NCBI RefSeq assembly: GCF_029223585.1
Contig: NZ_CP119424.1
Location: 930,001 to 994,000, forward strand
DNA: 64,000 nt
Source: Photobacterium sp. DA100
GTDB lineage: Bacteria > Pseudomonadota > Gammaproteobacteria > Enterobacterales > Vibrionaceae
Reading direction: 5' to 3'
Made by a program: the position numbers and the translations under genes. Shown here one piece after another: positions 1 through 10,088 of this stretch. Position 1 is the stretch's first letter. The number at the start of each line of letters is the position of its first letter. Under the pieces are notes generated by a model that worked only from the letters and a program-made list of their open reading frames with translations, was not told where the DNA came from and did no database searches.

Positions 1-398
1 AAATTGCTTTGGCTGAAGATAGAGAGTGCTACGTCATTATGTTCTCGACGCAGCAAATAACCTACGAGCTGACCAAGCAAGATGGCTTGAGCGAGGTTTT
101 GAATTTTCTCTCCTATTCCTTTCACGGAGGCACGGATTTGGGGCCTGTTCTAGATCAGTCGATCGAGCTGATGTTGAGTGAAAAGTACAAAAATGCAGAT
201 TTGATTGTGTTATCGGACTTTATCGCCCCATCCCAGCCTGATGAGATGATGAAGCGCATTGCGAAACTCAAAGAGAATAGGAACCGCTTCCACGCCGTCA
301 ATTTATCGAAATACGGTAACCCTGAATTGATGACGGTCTTTGACCACTGCTGGTCTTATCATCCGTCAAAATTGGGCCGGCTTTTTAAGTGGAAGTAA
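1..398 (+). CDS. viaA: ViaA, VWA-domain protein (3' part only)
   Basis: This is the C-terminal part of a von Willebrand factor A protein; the 5' end lies outside the window. The reading frame is already open at base 3 (I-A-L-A-E-D-R-E-C), so the TTG at 9 is internal and not the start. The translation follows E. coli ViaA closely through the motifs FHGGTDLGPV, ADLIVLSDFIAP, RFHAVNLSKYG and MTVFDHCWSY. In the family, ViaA partners the MoxR-type AAA+ ATPase RavA and is linked to respiratory complexes and aminoglycoside sensitisation. The ravA gene would be expected just upstream, outside the window. A strong hairpin terminator follows the stop codon. Confidence 0.9.
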   Translation, partial: IALAEDRECYVIMFSTQQITYELTKQDGLSEVLNFLSYSFHGGTDLGPVLDQSIELMLSEKYKNADLIVLSDFIAPSQPDEMMKRIAKLKENRNRFHAVNLSKYGNPELMTVFDHCWSYHPSKLGRLFKWK

Positions 399-435
399 GC
401 CGTCCAGTTTGAAACGTTTAGTTGTCTTGGCTTTT

Positions 436-460
436 AGCGCTCTTACGAGCGCTTTTTTTT
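436..460 (+). terminator. Rho-independent terminator of viaA
   Basis: A perfect 7-bp stem, AGCGCTC (436-442) and GAGCGCT (447-453) with loop TTAC, is followed by a run of eight T. It lies between the viaA stop codon and the convergent gene that ends at 459. The U-tract is present only for plus-strand transcription. Confidence 0.9.
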
Positions 461-1553
461 AATGTTCGGCAAAGTACTCGCTGAGAGCGTGACGCCAGCC
501 TGGACTCTTTCGTATTCTTAATAAGGCTCGGTTCAATTCTTCACGATAAGGGCTGTTGTTTTCGATGACCAAGCCATAATTTTGTTTTTCGAATTGGTAA
601 GGCAACACCGAGAGTGTTTGATAGTCTCCTTTTTCTTTTCCCTTTTTGATTAAATATTTCAAAACTGCATCGTCGGCGACAATAGCTTCCACTTGGCCAC
701 TATCCAAGGCTGTGAGTAACTCATCGATATTTTGGTAGGTACGGTGAACAATGCTGTGGCTAGTCAGAAAGAGAGAGGAGGTTGATTTTGACTTTGCTCC
801 CACGGTGATATTTGCCAAGTCATTGGGACCTTTGATGTCGCTGCTCAGGAGGCCGAGAGTAAATGTACTGGCGAGAATGGCGGTGACACTGGCAATGAAA
901 AAAGTGGTAAATATGGCGAGGAATACAGTCAAAATACGACCTGTCAGGGTTTTAAATTCGAAGTAGTTAAAGGGGCCTTTTGTAATAAATAATAGCCCGA
1001 GTATAAAACCTTCAATCATCTGGGCTTTGTTCGACCGCATTGAATAAAGTTTATCGTTAACCTTGTGTTCTAGTAAGTAATAGAAGCCGCCAACAAGGCT
1101 GGCAACAATACAGATGAAGCCTAGGACAAGAAGCAGTTTTCTATTGGTTATGATGTTCTTGATGGTCGACAGATGACCTTGTTGCTTAACAGCTATAGCA
1201 AGGTGGGTTTCATAAAACGAGTGTGAGAAATCGAGTATTTCTTCACGCTCGGGTGTTATGGAGATACACGACACGCCGATATTGAGTTTATTGTTACTGA
1301 CATTATTCAGCAGCTCACCTAGCTCATGATGGCTGTATTCGAAATTCAGATTCAGCTCGGCCGCAATTTGTTCCCATAGAAAAATACTCAGGCCTATCGG
1401 AGTTTCTGTTTCACTTTCAATGACAAAAGGAGGGCAATGATAAGTACCAACGCTGACTGATATTTTGTCGGAGGCAAAAGTCGGCAGGGTGACAGCAATA
1501 AGACTACAAAAAAACAGCCACAGAGATAACACAGGGTGACAAACTGCTTGCAT
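459..1553 (-). CDS. Ionotropic glutamate receptor-like protein (substrate-binding domain with pore-like insert)
   Basis: A 364-aa protein with a signal peptide (about residues 1-28) and a bacterial class 3 periplasmic-binding fold split in two (about 30-125 and 240-360) by a membrane module. The module has one helix (about 139-161), a re-entrant loop (about 178-203) and a second helix (about 206-232). This is the architecture of prokaryotic GluR0-type receptors. In that family the loop normally carries a K+ selectivity filter (TVGYG). Here the matching stretch, just before the conserved TLTGR, reads TKGPFNYFEFK, so the filter is missing. Ion selectivity therefore cannot be inferred, and it may be a non-selective channel or only a sensor. 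The ligand is unknown but may be an amino acid. The gene stands alone, convergent with viaA. Confidence 0.75.
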   Translation of the reverse strand: MQAVCHPVLSLWLFFCSLIAVTLPTFASDKISVSVGTYHCPPFVIESETETPIGLSIFLWEQIAAELNLNFEYSHHELGELLNNVSNNKLNIGVSCISITPEREEILDFSHSFYETHLAIAVKQQGHLSTIKNIITNRKLLLVLGFICIVASLVGGFYYLLEHKVNDKLYSMRSNKAQMIEGFILGLLFITKGPFNYFEFKTLTGRILTVFLAIFTTFFIASVTAILASTFTLGLLSSDIKGPNDLANITVGAKSKSTSSLFLTSHSIVHRTYQNIDELLTALDSGQVEAIVADDAVLKYLIKKGKEKGDYQTLSVLPYQFEKQNYGLVIENNSPYREELNRALLRIRKSPGWRHALSEYFAEH

Positions 1554-1839
1554 AGGGTACCCTTACTCTACAGAGAGCTCTAAGTTTGCAATGAGTTAAG
1601 TATAAACATCATGCAAGGTTCACAAGTTTGTCATTTAGCCCTGCTGGTAACTCTTCCTGTTACCTCTCTGTCTGTCAACTATGCTTGCCAATTTTAAGCG
1701 CATTAGCAGCGATGATGCTTAGTCAATGAAGTCAATGAGCTATGCTTATTAACAAAATTGGTTAATACCTTAACGGACACCAATAGTTGGCTTAAATGCA
1801 TGATATCTGTATTACGGCCAACTTTGGCTAGGAGGGTGT

Positions 1840-3234
1840 ATGAAAGTGTTGGCTGTTTTAGCTGCACTCAGCATCTGGTTTTTTAGTCAGCCCGTATTGG
1901 CGCAAAATGTATGGGTGATTGAAATTTCCGGAGGAATAGGGCCGGCCACCAGTGATTATGTGTCACGAGAAATTGAGCAGGCACACAAAGAGCAGGCCAG
2001 TTTCATCGTATTGAAAGTGGATACCCCCGGCGGCTTGGATACCTCGATGCGAGATATCATTCGGGCTATTACTACGTCTCCTTTGCCCGTCGCTACTTGG
2101 GTCGGCCCCGCGGGGGCGCGAGCGGCCAGTGCAGGGACATACATTCTGCTTGCTAGTCATATAGCGGCCATGGCTCCGGGAACGAATCTTGGCGCAGCCA
2201 CCCCCGTTTCCCTGACTGCGCCGGGAGGTAAAGACCCAGATGATTCCGGGGGAAATCCGTTTGCTCCGAAAAAAGATAAAGAGCCAGAATCCTCCGGCAG
2301 TGATGAAGACGGCGAGGCTGCTGATAGTGACGAAAAAGTCACAGCCAAAACGGCAATGGAGAAAAAAGTGATTAACGATGCCCGGGCATACATTCGTGGT
2401 TTGGCGAAATTGCATGGACGCAACGAAGAATGGGCAGAAACGGCAGTCACAGAAGCGGCCAGTATCGATGCCGAAAAGGCACTAGAGCTGAATGTGATTG
2501 ACTTCCTTGCGTCTGATCTCGACGGGTTGATCCGCCAGTCGAATGGGCGAACGGTGATTATCAACGGTCTCGAAGCGAAGATTGAGCTCGCCAATGTCGC
2601 TTATATCGAGCGTGAGCAAGATTGGCGCTTCAAGCTACTGTCCGTTATTACCAACCCCAACGTTGCCTACATCTTGATGCTGATTGGTATCTACGGCTTG
2701 TTGCTGGAATTTTACAATCCCGGTGTCGGATTGCCGGGGGTGTTAGGGGGAATCTGTCTGCTGCTGGCAATGTACTCCTTACAAATGCTCCCGGTGAGCT
2801 ATGCTGGTCTAGGGCTACTGTTATTGGGCATTGCGCTCATGGTCGCCGAGGCCTTCAGTCCGAGCTTTGGTATTCTCGGGCTTGGCGGAATTGTAGCCTT
2901 TGCTCTTGGCTCGGTGATGCTGATGGATACAGAAACGCCGGGTTATCAAATTGCTATTCCACTCATTGTTGGACTGACAGTCGTTTCGGCCTTATTTACC
3001 TTTGTGATCCTCACGCTCTTGCTTAAAGCAAGGCGCAAGCCTGTGACTACGGGGATGGAAGCATTGTTGGGGCGGGAAGCTGTTGTTGTCAGTGGTTTTC
3101 CTGGCAGCGGTCGTGTGCTGGTGGAAGGCGAGATTTGGCAGGCCAACTGTGATGCACCATTGGTTAAGGGTGACAGGGTAACGGTGGTGCAAATCAATGG
3201 CCTGTGCTTAGAAGTTAATCAACGTTCAAAATGA
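1840..3234 (+). CDS. NfeD-family membrane serine protease
   Basis: A 464-aa membrane protein of the long NfeD (NfeD1b) type. It has a signal peptide (1-21) and a ClpP-class protease domain with the nucleophile in ARAASAG (Ser97). Four or more membrane helices follow (about 270-390), then a C-terminal OB-fold NfeD domain (about 405-464). Family members cleave partner stomatin/slipin proteins, and the next gene encodes one. An acidic, Gly/Ser/Asp-rich insertion (about residues 128-165) interrupts the protease domain and is probably a disordered loop. The start has an AGGAGG-type ribosome site (taggagggtgt) directly upstream. It forms a two-gene operon with the slipin. Confidence 0.9.
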   Translation: MKVLAVLAALSIWFFSQPVLAQNVWVIEISGGIGPATSDYVSREIEQAHKEQASFIVLKVDTPGGLDTSMRDIIRAITTSPLPVATWVGPAGARAASAGTYILLASHIAAMAPGTNLGAATPVSLTAPGGKDPDDSGGNPFAPKKDKEPESSGSDEDGEAADSDEKVTAKTAMEKKVINDARAYIRGLAKLHGRNEEWAETAVTEAASIDAEKALELNVIDFLASDLDGLIRQSNGRTVIINGLEAKIELANVAYIEREQDWRFKLLSVITNPNVAYILMLIGIYGLLLEFYNPGVGLPGVLGGICLLLAMYSLQMLPVSYAGLGLLLLGIALMVAEAFSPSFGILGLGGIVAFALGSVMLMDTETPGYQIAIPLIVGLTVVSALFTFVILTLLLKARRKPVTTGMEALLGREAVVVSGFPGSGRVLVEGEIWQANCDAPLVKGDRVTVVQINGLCLEVNQRSK

Positions 3235-3277
3235 ATCGAATGTGTTTGGTATCCCCCTTTTTATAAGGATAAATAAT

Positions 3278-4051
3278 ATGATCACATACTCATTAGCAAC
3301 GATTATTGTATTGGTGTTCGTGCTAATTGTTAGCATGTTCAGAGTGCTCCGAGAGTACGAGCGTGCAGTTGTATTCTTACTTGGGCGTTTTTACCAGGTA
3401 AAGGGGCCGGGGCTTATCATCATTATCCCAGTCATTCAGCAAATGGTACGGGTTGACCTGAGGACGATTGTATTGGATGTCCCTACTCAGGATTTGATCA
3501 CTCGTGATAACGTCTCGGTTAAAGTGAATGCGGTAGTGTATTTCCGGGTCGTTGATCCAAAAATGGCTATCAATAATGTGGAAAATTACCTTGAAGCGAC
3601 GAGCCAGCTTTCCCAGACCACGCTGCGCTCTGTGCTCGGTCAGCATGAGCTGGATGAATTACTCTCGGCCCGTGACGAGCTGAACAAAGATCTGCAGGCG
3701 ATTTTGGATCAGCATACGGACAATTGGGGAATAAAAGTTGCCAATGTGGAAATCAAGCATGTGGATCTTGATGACAGTATGGTACGCGCTCTGGCACGCC
3801 AAGCCGAGGCGGAGCGTTCACGCCGTGCGAAGGTCATACATGCTACTGGTGAACTGGAGGCATCGGCCAAATTACGAGAGGCCGCCGATGTCCTCAATCA
3901 GGCACCCAATGCGGTACAGCTGCGTTATATGCAGACGCTGACGGAAATTTCCAATGATAGAACCACGACAATTGTCTTCCCGATGCCAATAGACTTGGTA
4001 GACAAATTTAGCAATGTGATGGCCTCAGCTAAGAAACAAGAAGATCAATAG
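3278..4051 (+). CDS. Slipin (stomatin/SPFH band-7 protein)
   Basis: A 257-aa SPFH protein. One N-terminal membrane helix (about 1-20, [16 protein letters not shown]) is followed by the band-7 domain, including [14 protein letters not shown] and [21 protein letters not shown] helical oligomerisation segment rich in Ala/Glu/Arg follows ([20 protein letters not shown]). I place the start at the ATG at 3278 because AAGGA sits 6-8 bases upstream; an in-frame GTG at 3242 would add 12 residues without a ribosome site. Slipins form membrane microdomain scaffolds and are processed by NfeD proteases. The nfeD gene ends 43 bp upstream, so the pair is a classic functional unit. Confidence 0.92.
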   Translation: MITYSLATIIVLVFVLIVSMFRVLREYERAVVFLLGRFYQVKGPGLIIIIPVIQQMVRVDLRTIVLDVPTQDLITRDNVSVKVNAVVYFRVVDPKMAINNVENYLEATSQLSQTTLRSVLGQHELDELLSARDELNKDLQAILDQHTDNWGIKVANVEIKHVDLDDSMVRALARQAEAERSRRAKVIHATGELEASAKLREAADVLNQAPNAVQLRYMQTLTEISNDRTTTIVFPMPIDLVDKFSNVMASAKKQEDQ

Positions 4052-4297
4052 GTATAACTGATGGCAAGGGGAGGATCCCGGTGTGGTTGTCGCCTTGCCT
4101 AACATTCTCTGTCTTGGGGATATTGTCATATCACTTCTTGCTACGGTGGCGATGGGCTGAAGCAAGAGAGAATATATCAGCGGTCTGCTGGTTAATTGCC
4201 CAGGGGCGCGTATTGTCGGTTCCAAGGGGGGGCAGATTCAAGTAGGATACTTCTCTTTTTGGCATCAGGCCGACTTTGACTCAAATAGAAAAGCGAT

Positions 4298-5323
4298 ATG
4301 GCACAAAAACATAAGCAGAAAGCGCCGAGCAAGGGGCTGCACCCTCGAAACCCTCATCGAGCCCGTTATGATTTTGACAAGCTAATCCAAAGCTGTCCCG
4401 AATTATCACCGTTTGTAGCGAAGAACCCTTATGGTGATTTGTCGGTTAATTTCAGTGATCCTGAAGCGGTTAAGGTGCTTAATCGGGCCCTGCTGAGCCA
4501 TTTCTATTCAGTGTCATACTGGGATATTCCTGCTGGTTTCCTGTGTCCGCCCATTCCGGGCAGAGCGGACTATCTGCATTATATTGCCGATCTATTGGCT
4601 GACTCTAACGGCGGCAAAATTCCCAAGGGCAAAACCATCAAGGGAATCGACATAGGGGCGGGCGCCAATTGTGTTTATCCGATCATTGGGCATCGCGTAT
4701 ATGGTTGGCAGTTTGTGGCTGCCGACATTGATCCGGTATCAATCAAGTCGGCCAGGTTCATTGTTGAATCCAACCCATCATTAAAAGGGGCGATTCAATG
4801 TCGATTGCAGAAAAACCCAGATCATATCTTTGCCGGTATGATCAATGACAGCGATCTTTTCGACTTCACTATGTGTAATCCTCCGTTTCATGCTTCACTC
4901 GAAGAGGCGATGGCTGGCAGTGCTAGAAAGGTAAAAAATCTGGCGGCGAACTCAGAAAAGAAAGGGGGACGCAAGCAGGATTTTCAGCGCGATAAAACAT
5001 CGAATGCAATGAAAGGTAATAAGCCGGTATTGAACTTTGGTGGGCAAAAAGCGGAACTGTGGTGTCCCGGAGGGGAAGCGGCTTTTATCAAGCGCATGAT
5101 CAATCAAAGCGTGGAGAAATCCAGCCAGTGTTTCTGGTTTACCACCTTGGTATCGAAAAAAGACAATCTGTCACTCATCTACAAGCAGTTGAAAAAGGCT
5201 GGGGCGGTAGAGGTCAAAACGATTGATATGGCCCAGGGGCAGAAGCTGACTAGAATCGTGGCTTGGACATTCCTGACGCCCGAGCAGCAGGGGGTGTGGC
5301 GCAATACCCGCTGGGTTAATTAG
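4298..5323 (+). CDS. rlmF: 23S rRNA (adenine-1618 N6) methyltransferase RlmF
   Basis: A 341-aa SAM-dependent methyltransferase matching E. coli RlmF (YbiN) over its length. The N-terminal [15 protein letters not shown] stretch is family-specific. The SAM site is [13 protein letters not shown] (about 119-131), and the N6-adenine catalytic motif NPPF lies at about residue 197 in MCNPPFHAS. It methylates A1618 of 23S rRNA. A lysine-rich linker follows the catalytic motif, as in other members. It is a single-gene unit; the 246 bp before it, after the slipin gene, contain no convincing ORF. Confidence 0.95.
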   Translation: MAQKHKQKAPSKGLHPRNPHRARYDFDKLIQSCPELSPFVAKNPYGDLSVNFSDPEAVKVLNRALLSHFYSVSYWDIPAGFLCPPIPGRADYLHYIADLLADSNGGKIPKGKTIKGIDIGAGANCVYPIIGHRVYGWQFVAADIDPVSIKSARFIVESNPSLKGAIQCRLQKNPDHIFAGMINDSDLFDFTMCNPPFHASLEEAMAGSARKVKNLAANSEKKGGRKQDFQRDKTSNAMKGNKPVLNFGGQKAELWCPGGEAAFIKRMINQSVEKSSQCFWFTTLVSKKDNLSLIYKQLKKAGAVEVKTIDMAQGQKLTRIVAWTFLTPEQQGVWRNTRWVN

Positions 5324-5352
5324 TTCCAACCTGTCGCAAAGACCCATAAGGC

Positions 5353-7011
5353 TTACATATTGGGATAATTTGGTCCGCCGCCCCCTTCCGGAGGCACCCA
5401 GGTTATGTTCTGTGAAGGGTCTTTGATATCACAGGTTTTACAATGGACACAGTTGGTGGCATTGATCTGAAATGCCGCCTTGCCTTCTTTTTCAATGATC
5501 TCATATACCCCAGCAGGACAGTAGCGTTGGCTGGGCTCTCCATAGCGCTCTAGGTGTAAGTTAATCGGGATTGAACCATCACTGAGCAGCAAATGGCATG
5601 GCTGATTTTCTTCATGTTGGGTGCCAGACAAAAAGACTGATGAGGCTTTATCAAAGCTCAATTGGCCGTCGGGTTTCGGGTAATTGATTGGCTGGTGGTT
5701 GGCAATGGGTTCCAGGCATTCATGATCAGGTTTATCGTCTTTCAGGGTCCAATTGAGCGATTTACGGAACCACCTCTGCTCGATGGCCGCTAAGGTTCCA
5801 CCGATTAAGGTGCCAAAGCGATGGATCTCAGCCCCGAAATTACGGGAGTCGTGCAGCTCCTCGTATAACCAAGATTGACAGAAAATTTGGTCATACCCCG
5901 GCGTGGTCTGATGGAAACCTTGTTCTAGTTCGTGAAAAATCGCTTCTGCGGCAATCATACCGGACTTCATAGCCGTATGGCTTCCTTTTATCTTCGCCAT
6001 ATTTAGCGTGCCTGCATCGCAGCCAACCAATAGCCCTCCAGGAAATTGCTGCCTGGGCAATGAGGGGAGCCCCCCTTTGGCTATCGCCCTTGCTCCAAAG
6101 GCTATGCGATGACCTCCGGCTAGGTGCTGGCTAAACAAGGGGTGGTGCTTCAGCTGCTGGAACTCATCAAATGGGCTGAGGTAGGGGTTGTGATAGTTCA
6201 GATCGACAATTAAACCGACAGCGACCTGATTGTTGTCGAGGTGGTACAAAAAGCTGCCGCCATTCGTGCCGGTTTGGCTGAGCGGCCATCCGACACCATG
6301 GATAACTTGGCCGGGCTTATGATGTTCTGGCGGAATTTCCCATAGCTCTTTGAGCCCTAAGGCATAATGTTGTGGTTGTTTGCCATGGTCGAGGTGGAAT
6401 TGCTTGATAAGCTGCTTCCCCAAATGTCCTCTGGCACCTTCGGCAAAAATGGTGTACTTGGCCCGAAGTTCAATGCCGGGCTCGAAAGTGGCTTTTTGCC
6501 CTCCTTGTTTATCAAGGCCCATATCTTTGGTCAGCACTCCAGAGACAACGCCCTGGTTGTTGTAGAGTATTTCGCTGGCGGGGAAGCCGGGAAAGATTTC
6601 AACACCGAGATTTTCAGCTTGCTTTGCCAGCCAGCGGCATAGGTTTCCCAGGCTAATTATAAAGTTACCGATATTCTGTAGGGTCTCTGGCACCAGTGGC
6701 TCTGCAACGGTGATGTGATTGAATTCATTGGTGAGATAGCAAAACTTATCATCAGACACAGCGTTGTGTAATGGGGCTTCCATGCGCTCCCAGTCAGGGA
6801 AGAGTTCATCCAGTGCTTTATGTTCGAACAACGCGCCAGACAGGATATGGCTGCCAATCTCTGCACCTTTTTCGACCACACAGACTGAGAGGGGGTGTTC
6901 ATTCTCGTTGGCAAGCTGCATCAGGCGGCAGGCTGCAGACAAACCGGCAGGGCCAGCGCCAACAATCACAACATCAAACGACATGCTTTCTCTTTGTTGT
7001 TCTGAACTCAT
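5353..7011 (-). CDS. Electron transfer flavoprotein:ubiquinone oxidoreductase
   Basis: A 552-aa ETF-QO. It has an N-terminal FAD-binding motif (VVIVGAGPAGLSAACRL), a central quinone-binding and membrane-associating region, and a C-terminal [4Fe-4S] ferredoxin-like domain with CVHCKTCDIKDPSQNITW and the family-typical ending PPEGGGGPNYPNM. It passes electrons from reduced ETF to the ubiquinone pool at the inner membrane. etfB and etfA are divergently transcribed 128 bp away, so this locus encodes the whole route from acyl-CoA or amino-acid dehydrogenases to the respiratory chain. Length matches the bacterial family (about 550 aa). Confidence 0.95.
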   Translation of the reverse strand: MSSEQQRESMSFDVVIVGAGPAGLSAACRLMQLANENEHPLSVCVVEKGAEIGSHILSGALFEHKALDELFPDWERMEAPLHNAVSDDKFCYLTNEFNHITVAEPLVPETLQNIGNFIISLGNLCRWLAKQAENLGVEIFPGFPASEILYNNQGVVSGVLTKDMGLDKQGGQKATFEPGIELRAKYTIFAEGARGHLGKQLIKQFHLDHGKQPQHYALGLKELWEIPPEHHKPGQVIHGVGWPLSQTGTNGGSFLYHLDNNQVAVGLIVDLNYHNPYLSPFDEFQQLKHHPLFSQHLAGGHRIAFGARAIAKGGLPSLPRQQFPGGLLVGCDAGTLNMAKIKGSHTAMKSGMIAAEAIFHELEQGFHQTTPGYDQIFCQSWLYEELHDSRNFGAEIHRFGTLIGGTLAAIEQRWFRKSLNWTLKDDKPDHECLEPIANHQPINYPKPDGQLSFDKASSVFLSGTQHEENQPCHLLLSDGSIPINLHLERYGEPSQRYCPAGVYEIIEKEGKAAFQINATNCVHCKTCDIKDPSQNITWVPPEGGGGPNYPNM

Positions 7012-7139
7012 GCTTCAATCCCTAACTGAACAGCGCTTGGTTAAAATATAGTCCAGTTGACGTAAACGTAAACTCAACTAGGCTCAAAGAATAAATCAAT
7101 TGCAAGGCGTTAGCGCTTTGGTTTGATAAGGAAGTGCCT

Positions 7140-7913
7140 GTGAAAGTATATGTTGCGATTAAGCGTGTCATTGATCCTTACGTTAAGGTAAGAGTAAAAA
7201 CTGACGGCTCCGGCGTTGAAACCGCCAACGTGAAAATGGCCATGAATCCGTTTTGTGAAATTGCGGTAGAGGAAGCGATACGGCTGCGAGAAGCGGGCCA
7301 GGCTGATGAAGTGGTGGTCATTTCTGCCGGAGAGGTTGCTTGCCAAGAACAATTAAGAACGGCTTTGGCATTGGGTGCCGACAGGGCAATTCACATTGAA
7401 TGTGATGCCGTGATTGAGCCTTTATCCGTGGCGAAATTATTAGCGGCTTTAGTCAAGCAAGACCAACCCGAGTTGATTATTCTGGGTAAGCAATCGATAG
7501 ATACTGACAACAATCAGGTGGCACAAATGTTGTCAGCCTTGCTGGGATATCCGCAGGGTACATTTGCTTCGAATGTTGAGCTGATGGGTGACGGTGTCAC
7601 TATTGATGGCAAACGAGTAGTGAAAGTAACCCGGGAAGTAGATGGAGGATTGGAAACGCTGCAATTGGCCTTGCCGGCAGTATTGAGTACAGACTTGCGG
7701 CTAAATGAACCTCGTTATGCATCATTACCCAACATCATGAAAGCAAAGAAAAAGCCTCTTGATGTAATGACCCCGGAAGCGCTCGGGGTAACAATCAAGA
7801 ACCACCAAGAGGTGATTGAGATAATGGCGCCGAAGCCGCGTTCTGGCGGAGTGAAGGTTGGCTCAGTGGCAGAGCTTGTCGATAAACTCAAAAATAGTGC
7901 TAAGGTGATCTAA
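7140..7913 (+). CDS. etfB: Electron transfer flavoprotein beta subunit
   Basis: A 257-aa ETF beta subunit beginning [19 protein letters not shown], typical of the family. It also contains the AMP-binding segment and the recognition-loop region ([25 protein letters not shown]). I choose the GTG at 7140 because AAGGAA (7128-7133) is then 6 bases upstream; the earlier GTG at 7134 would abut the ribosome site. The stop overlaps the etfA start (TAATG), showing translational coupling. Partners are etfA and the divergent ETF-QO. Confidence 0.95.
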   Translation: MKVYVAIKRVIDPYVKVRVKTDGSGVETANVKMAMNPFCEIAVEEAIRLREAGQADEVVVISAGEVACQEQLRTALALGADRAIHIECDAVIEPLSVAKLLAALVKQDQPELIILGKQSIDTDNNQVAQMLSALLGYPQGTFASNVELMGDGVTIDGKRVVKVTREVDGGLETLQLALPAVLSTDLRLNEPRYASLPNIMKAKKKPLDVMTPEALGVTIKNHQEVIEIMAPKPRSGGVKVGSVAELVDKLKNSAKVI

Positions 7914-8842
7914 TGCGGGTACTAGTCATTGCAGAGCATGATAATGAGCGCTTGGGTGGGGAAACACTGAAGGCGGTTGGGGCGGCTAGATCATTTGATA
8001 TGGCTATTGAAGTATTGGTTATTGGCTATCAATGTCACTCGGTTGTTGAAGATGCGTCAAATATAGAAGGCGTCAGCCGGGTCATGGTTGCAGATAAGCC
8101 AGAGTATGAGCATCAGCTGGCGGAAAACAGTGCATTGTTAATTTCCGAAATAGCCTCTGATTATAGCCATATCCTGGCATCGGCCACGACGTTTGGAAAA
8201 AACGTAATGCCTCGTGTGGCTGCGTTGTTGGATGTTGGCATGCTGTCTGATGTCATCGCTATAGAAAGTGAGGATACGGTTATCAGGCCCATCTATGCCG
8301 GTAATGCACTGGCAAGAGTGCGCAGCACTGATCCCACAAAGATAATCACTGTTCGTGGTTCGGCATTTGATGCGGCCCCGATGGGCAGCGGCCAAGCAGA
8401 TCAGCAGCAGTTAGATATTTCGATTGATAATAAATTGAGTGAGTTTGTCGGATGTCAGGCATCGGAAAGTGAAAGGCCTGAGTTAACCGCTGCCCGTGTT
8501 GTCGTATCGGGCGGCAGGGCGCTCGGCAGCAGAGAGAATTTTGCTTTGATCGAGCAACTAGCCGATAAACTCGGAGGGGCAATTGGCGCCTCTCGGGCGG
8601 CTGTAGATGCCGGTTTTATTTCCAATGATTACCAGGTTGGCCAGACAGGTAAAATTGTGGCCCCGGAATTATATATTGCAATAGGCATTTCCGGTGCTAT
8701 TCAGCACCTCGCCGGCATGAAAGATGCCAAAGTGATTGTTGCTATCAACAGTGATCCTGAAGCGCCGATTTTTGAGATCGCTGATTATGGACTGGTCGGG
8801 GATCTTTTTGACATCCTGCCTGAGCTGATTGAGTCAGTGTGA
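7913..8842 (+). CDS. etfA: Electron transfer flavoprotein alpha subunit
   Basis: A 309-aa ETF alpha subunit. The N-terminal half is variable. The conserved C-terminal FAD-binding domain includes VVSGGRALGSRENF, GASRAAVDAGF, QVGQTGKIVAPELYIAIGISGAIQH and AINSDPEAPIFEIADYGLVGD, all standard family signatures; Arg in GASRAAVD contacts FAD. The ATG overlaps the etfB stop by one base. It forms the heterodimer that collects electrons from dehydrogenases. No acyl-CoA dehydrogenase gene is adjacent. Confidence 0.96.
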   Translation: MRVLVIAEHDNERLGGETLKAVGAARSFDMAIEVLVIGYQCHSVVEDASNIEGVSRVMVADKPEYEHQLAENSALLISEIASDYSHILASATTFGKNVMPRVAALLDVGMLSDVIAIESEDTVIRPIYAGNALARVRSTDPTKIITVRGSAFDAAPMGSGQADQQQLDISIDNKLSEFVGCQASESERPELTAARVVVSGGRALGSRENFALIEQLADKLGGAIGASRAAVDAGFISNDYQVGQTGKIVAPELYIAIGISGAIQHLAGMKDAKVIVAINSDPEAPIFEIADYGLVGDLFDILPELIESV

Positions 8843-8869
8843 GTTGCTCAAAGACACACTCATTTGAAA

Positions 8870-9883
8870 TCAATCGATGATTTTCCAGCCGTGCTGCTCG
8901 GCCATACGGGTTAGCGCGGCCATGTCCTTCCTTTCTTCTTCAACCATCCAGTCAATAAATCGCGTGACGGTGTCACCCTTGCTGATGGTTTGATAGTAAT
9001 ACTGCCAGGTGTTGTTGGTGACGATAGTCGCCCCGGTAGGCAGTTTCAAATAGCCTTGCTGCAATTCATGGACGACCAGCATCAGATCGGTAATGGTGAT
9101 GCCCTGGCCCGCAAAGCAGGAAGTTAAAGCCATATCCAAGGTATTGAAGGTTAGACCGTCTTTTTTTATCTGATCGCTTCGCCCATTTCGGCTAAGCCAC
9201 TCTCGCCAGTCAGATTGGTCGGGGGTCGGGTGTAATCGAGGGTAGTTAGCGATGAGCTTGTCCACATCGATTGGCTCGTCGGTTTTGGTCAAGAGTTCAG
9301 AATAGACGGGTGCCAAGTACTCTTTTCTGAGAAAAGTCGGCATGTTGCTGCTTTGATGGACTTCAGGGACGTTATATATCGCTATATCATAGTCACCCTC
9401 TTCTAAGTGCAAGAGTTCATTGTCATGTCCCATACTGGACGACAATATAATGTTGACATCTGGGTTGAGTGACTTAAAAGAATGCAAACGGGGAATCAGC
9501 CAACGTACGGCGAAACTCATTGCAACCTGCACTCGCAAAGTGCCCGTTTCCTTAGTTTTCAATTGGCGGATGGTTTGGTTTAGTTCGCTGTATTGACGGG
9601 TAAGCAGCAGAGCGATTTCTTTTCCTTGGGCTGACAGTTCCAGTGAGCGGTGGTGGCGAATAAACAGTGAGAAACCAAGTTTATCTTCTAACTGTCTGAT
9701 TTGCCTGCTGACCGCACTTTGCGTCACATTGAGTTCCTCTGCGGCAAGTGTAAAACTCAGGTGTCTTGCAGAGGCTTCAAATACTCTTAACCCATTTAAA
9801 GATGATGGAAGTAGGTTGTGTCTTTTCTTCATAGGCAATTGTGTTCGCCACGCGAGCGGCTCAGTTTGTGATAACTCTTGCAT
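8870..9883 (-). CDS. LysR-family transcriptional regulator (GcvA-like)
   Basis: A LysR regulator of up to 337 aa. The winged helix-turn-helix lies near the N terminus (LRVFEASARHLSFTLAAEELNVTQSAVSRQIRQL, split here by family position), followed by a two-subdomain effector-binding region. The N-terminal wording is like the GcvA group. The start is uncertain: an internal Met (MKKRHNLLP, at 9832) is closer to the usual start, and neither has an obvious ribosome site. It converges on etfA with a gap of about 27 bp, so regulation of the ETF genes is possible but not shown. Confidence 0.85.
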   Translation of the reverse strand: MQELSQTEPLAWRTQLPMKKRHNLLPSSLNGLRVFEASARHLSFTLAAEELNVTQSAVSRQIRQLEDKLGFSLFIRHHRSLELSAQGKEIALLLTRQYSELNQTIRQLKTKETGTLRVQVAMSFAVRWLIPRLHSFKSLNPDVNIILSSSMGHDNELLHLEEGDYDIAIYNVPEVHQSSNMPTFLRKEYLAPVYSELLTKTDEPIDVDKLIANYPRLHPTPDQSDWREWLSRNGRSDQIKKDGLTFNTLDMALTSCFAGQGITITDLMLVVHELQQGYLKLPTGATIVTNNTWQYYYQTISKGDTVTRFIDWMVEEERKDMAALTRMAEQHGWKIID

Positions 9884-10088
9884 GAGTTTTATGAATGCTA
9901 AGGTACTATAAATGTCGTTTGAAACACAAACATGAAGATTTTACATTATCCCTATCTCTGCAGTTTGATGGCCGTTACGCACTTTAAACCTACATTTTCT
10001 GATCTAGGTTTCCTCAAATAGGTCGCCTTTACCGTCACTGCTGAAGATCCTTTCTGCTTTTCGATACTCTAGTGTCTTGTGGTGATAA

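Noticed and set aside
1963..2594. Long reverse-strand frames inside nfeD
   Set aside because: They overlap the well-supported protease gene and have low-complexity composition; codon-frame shadows.
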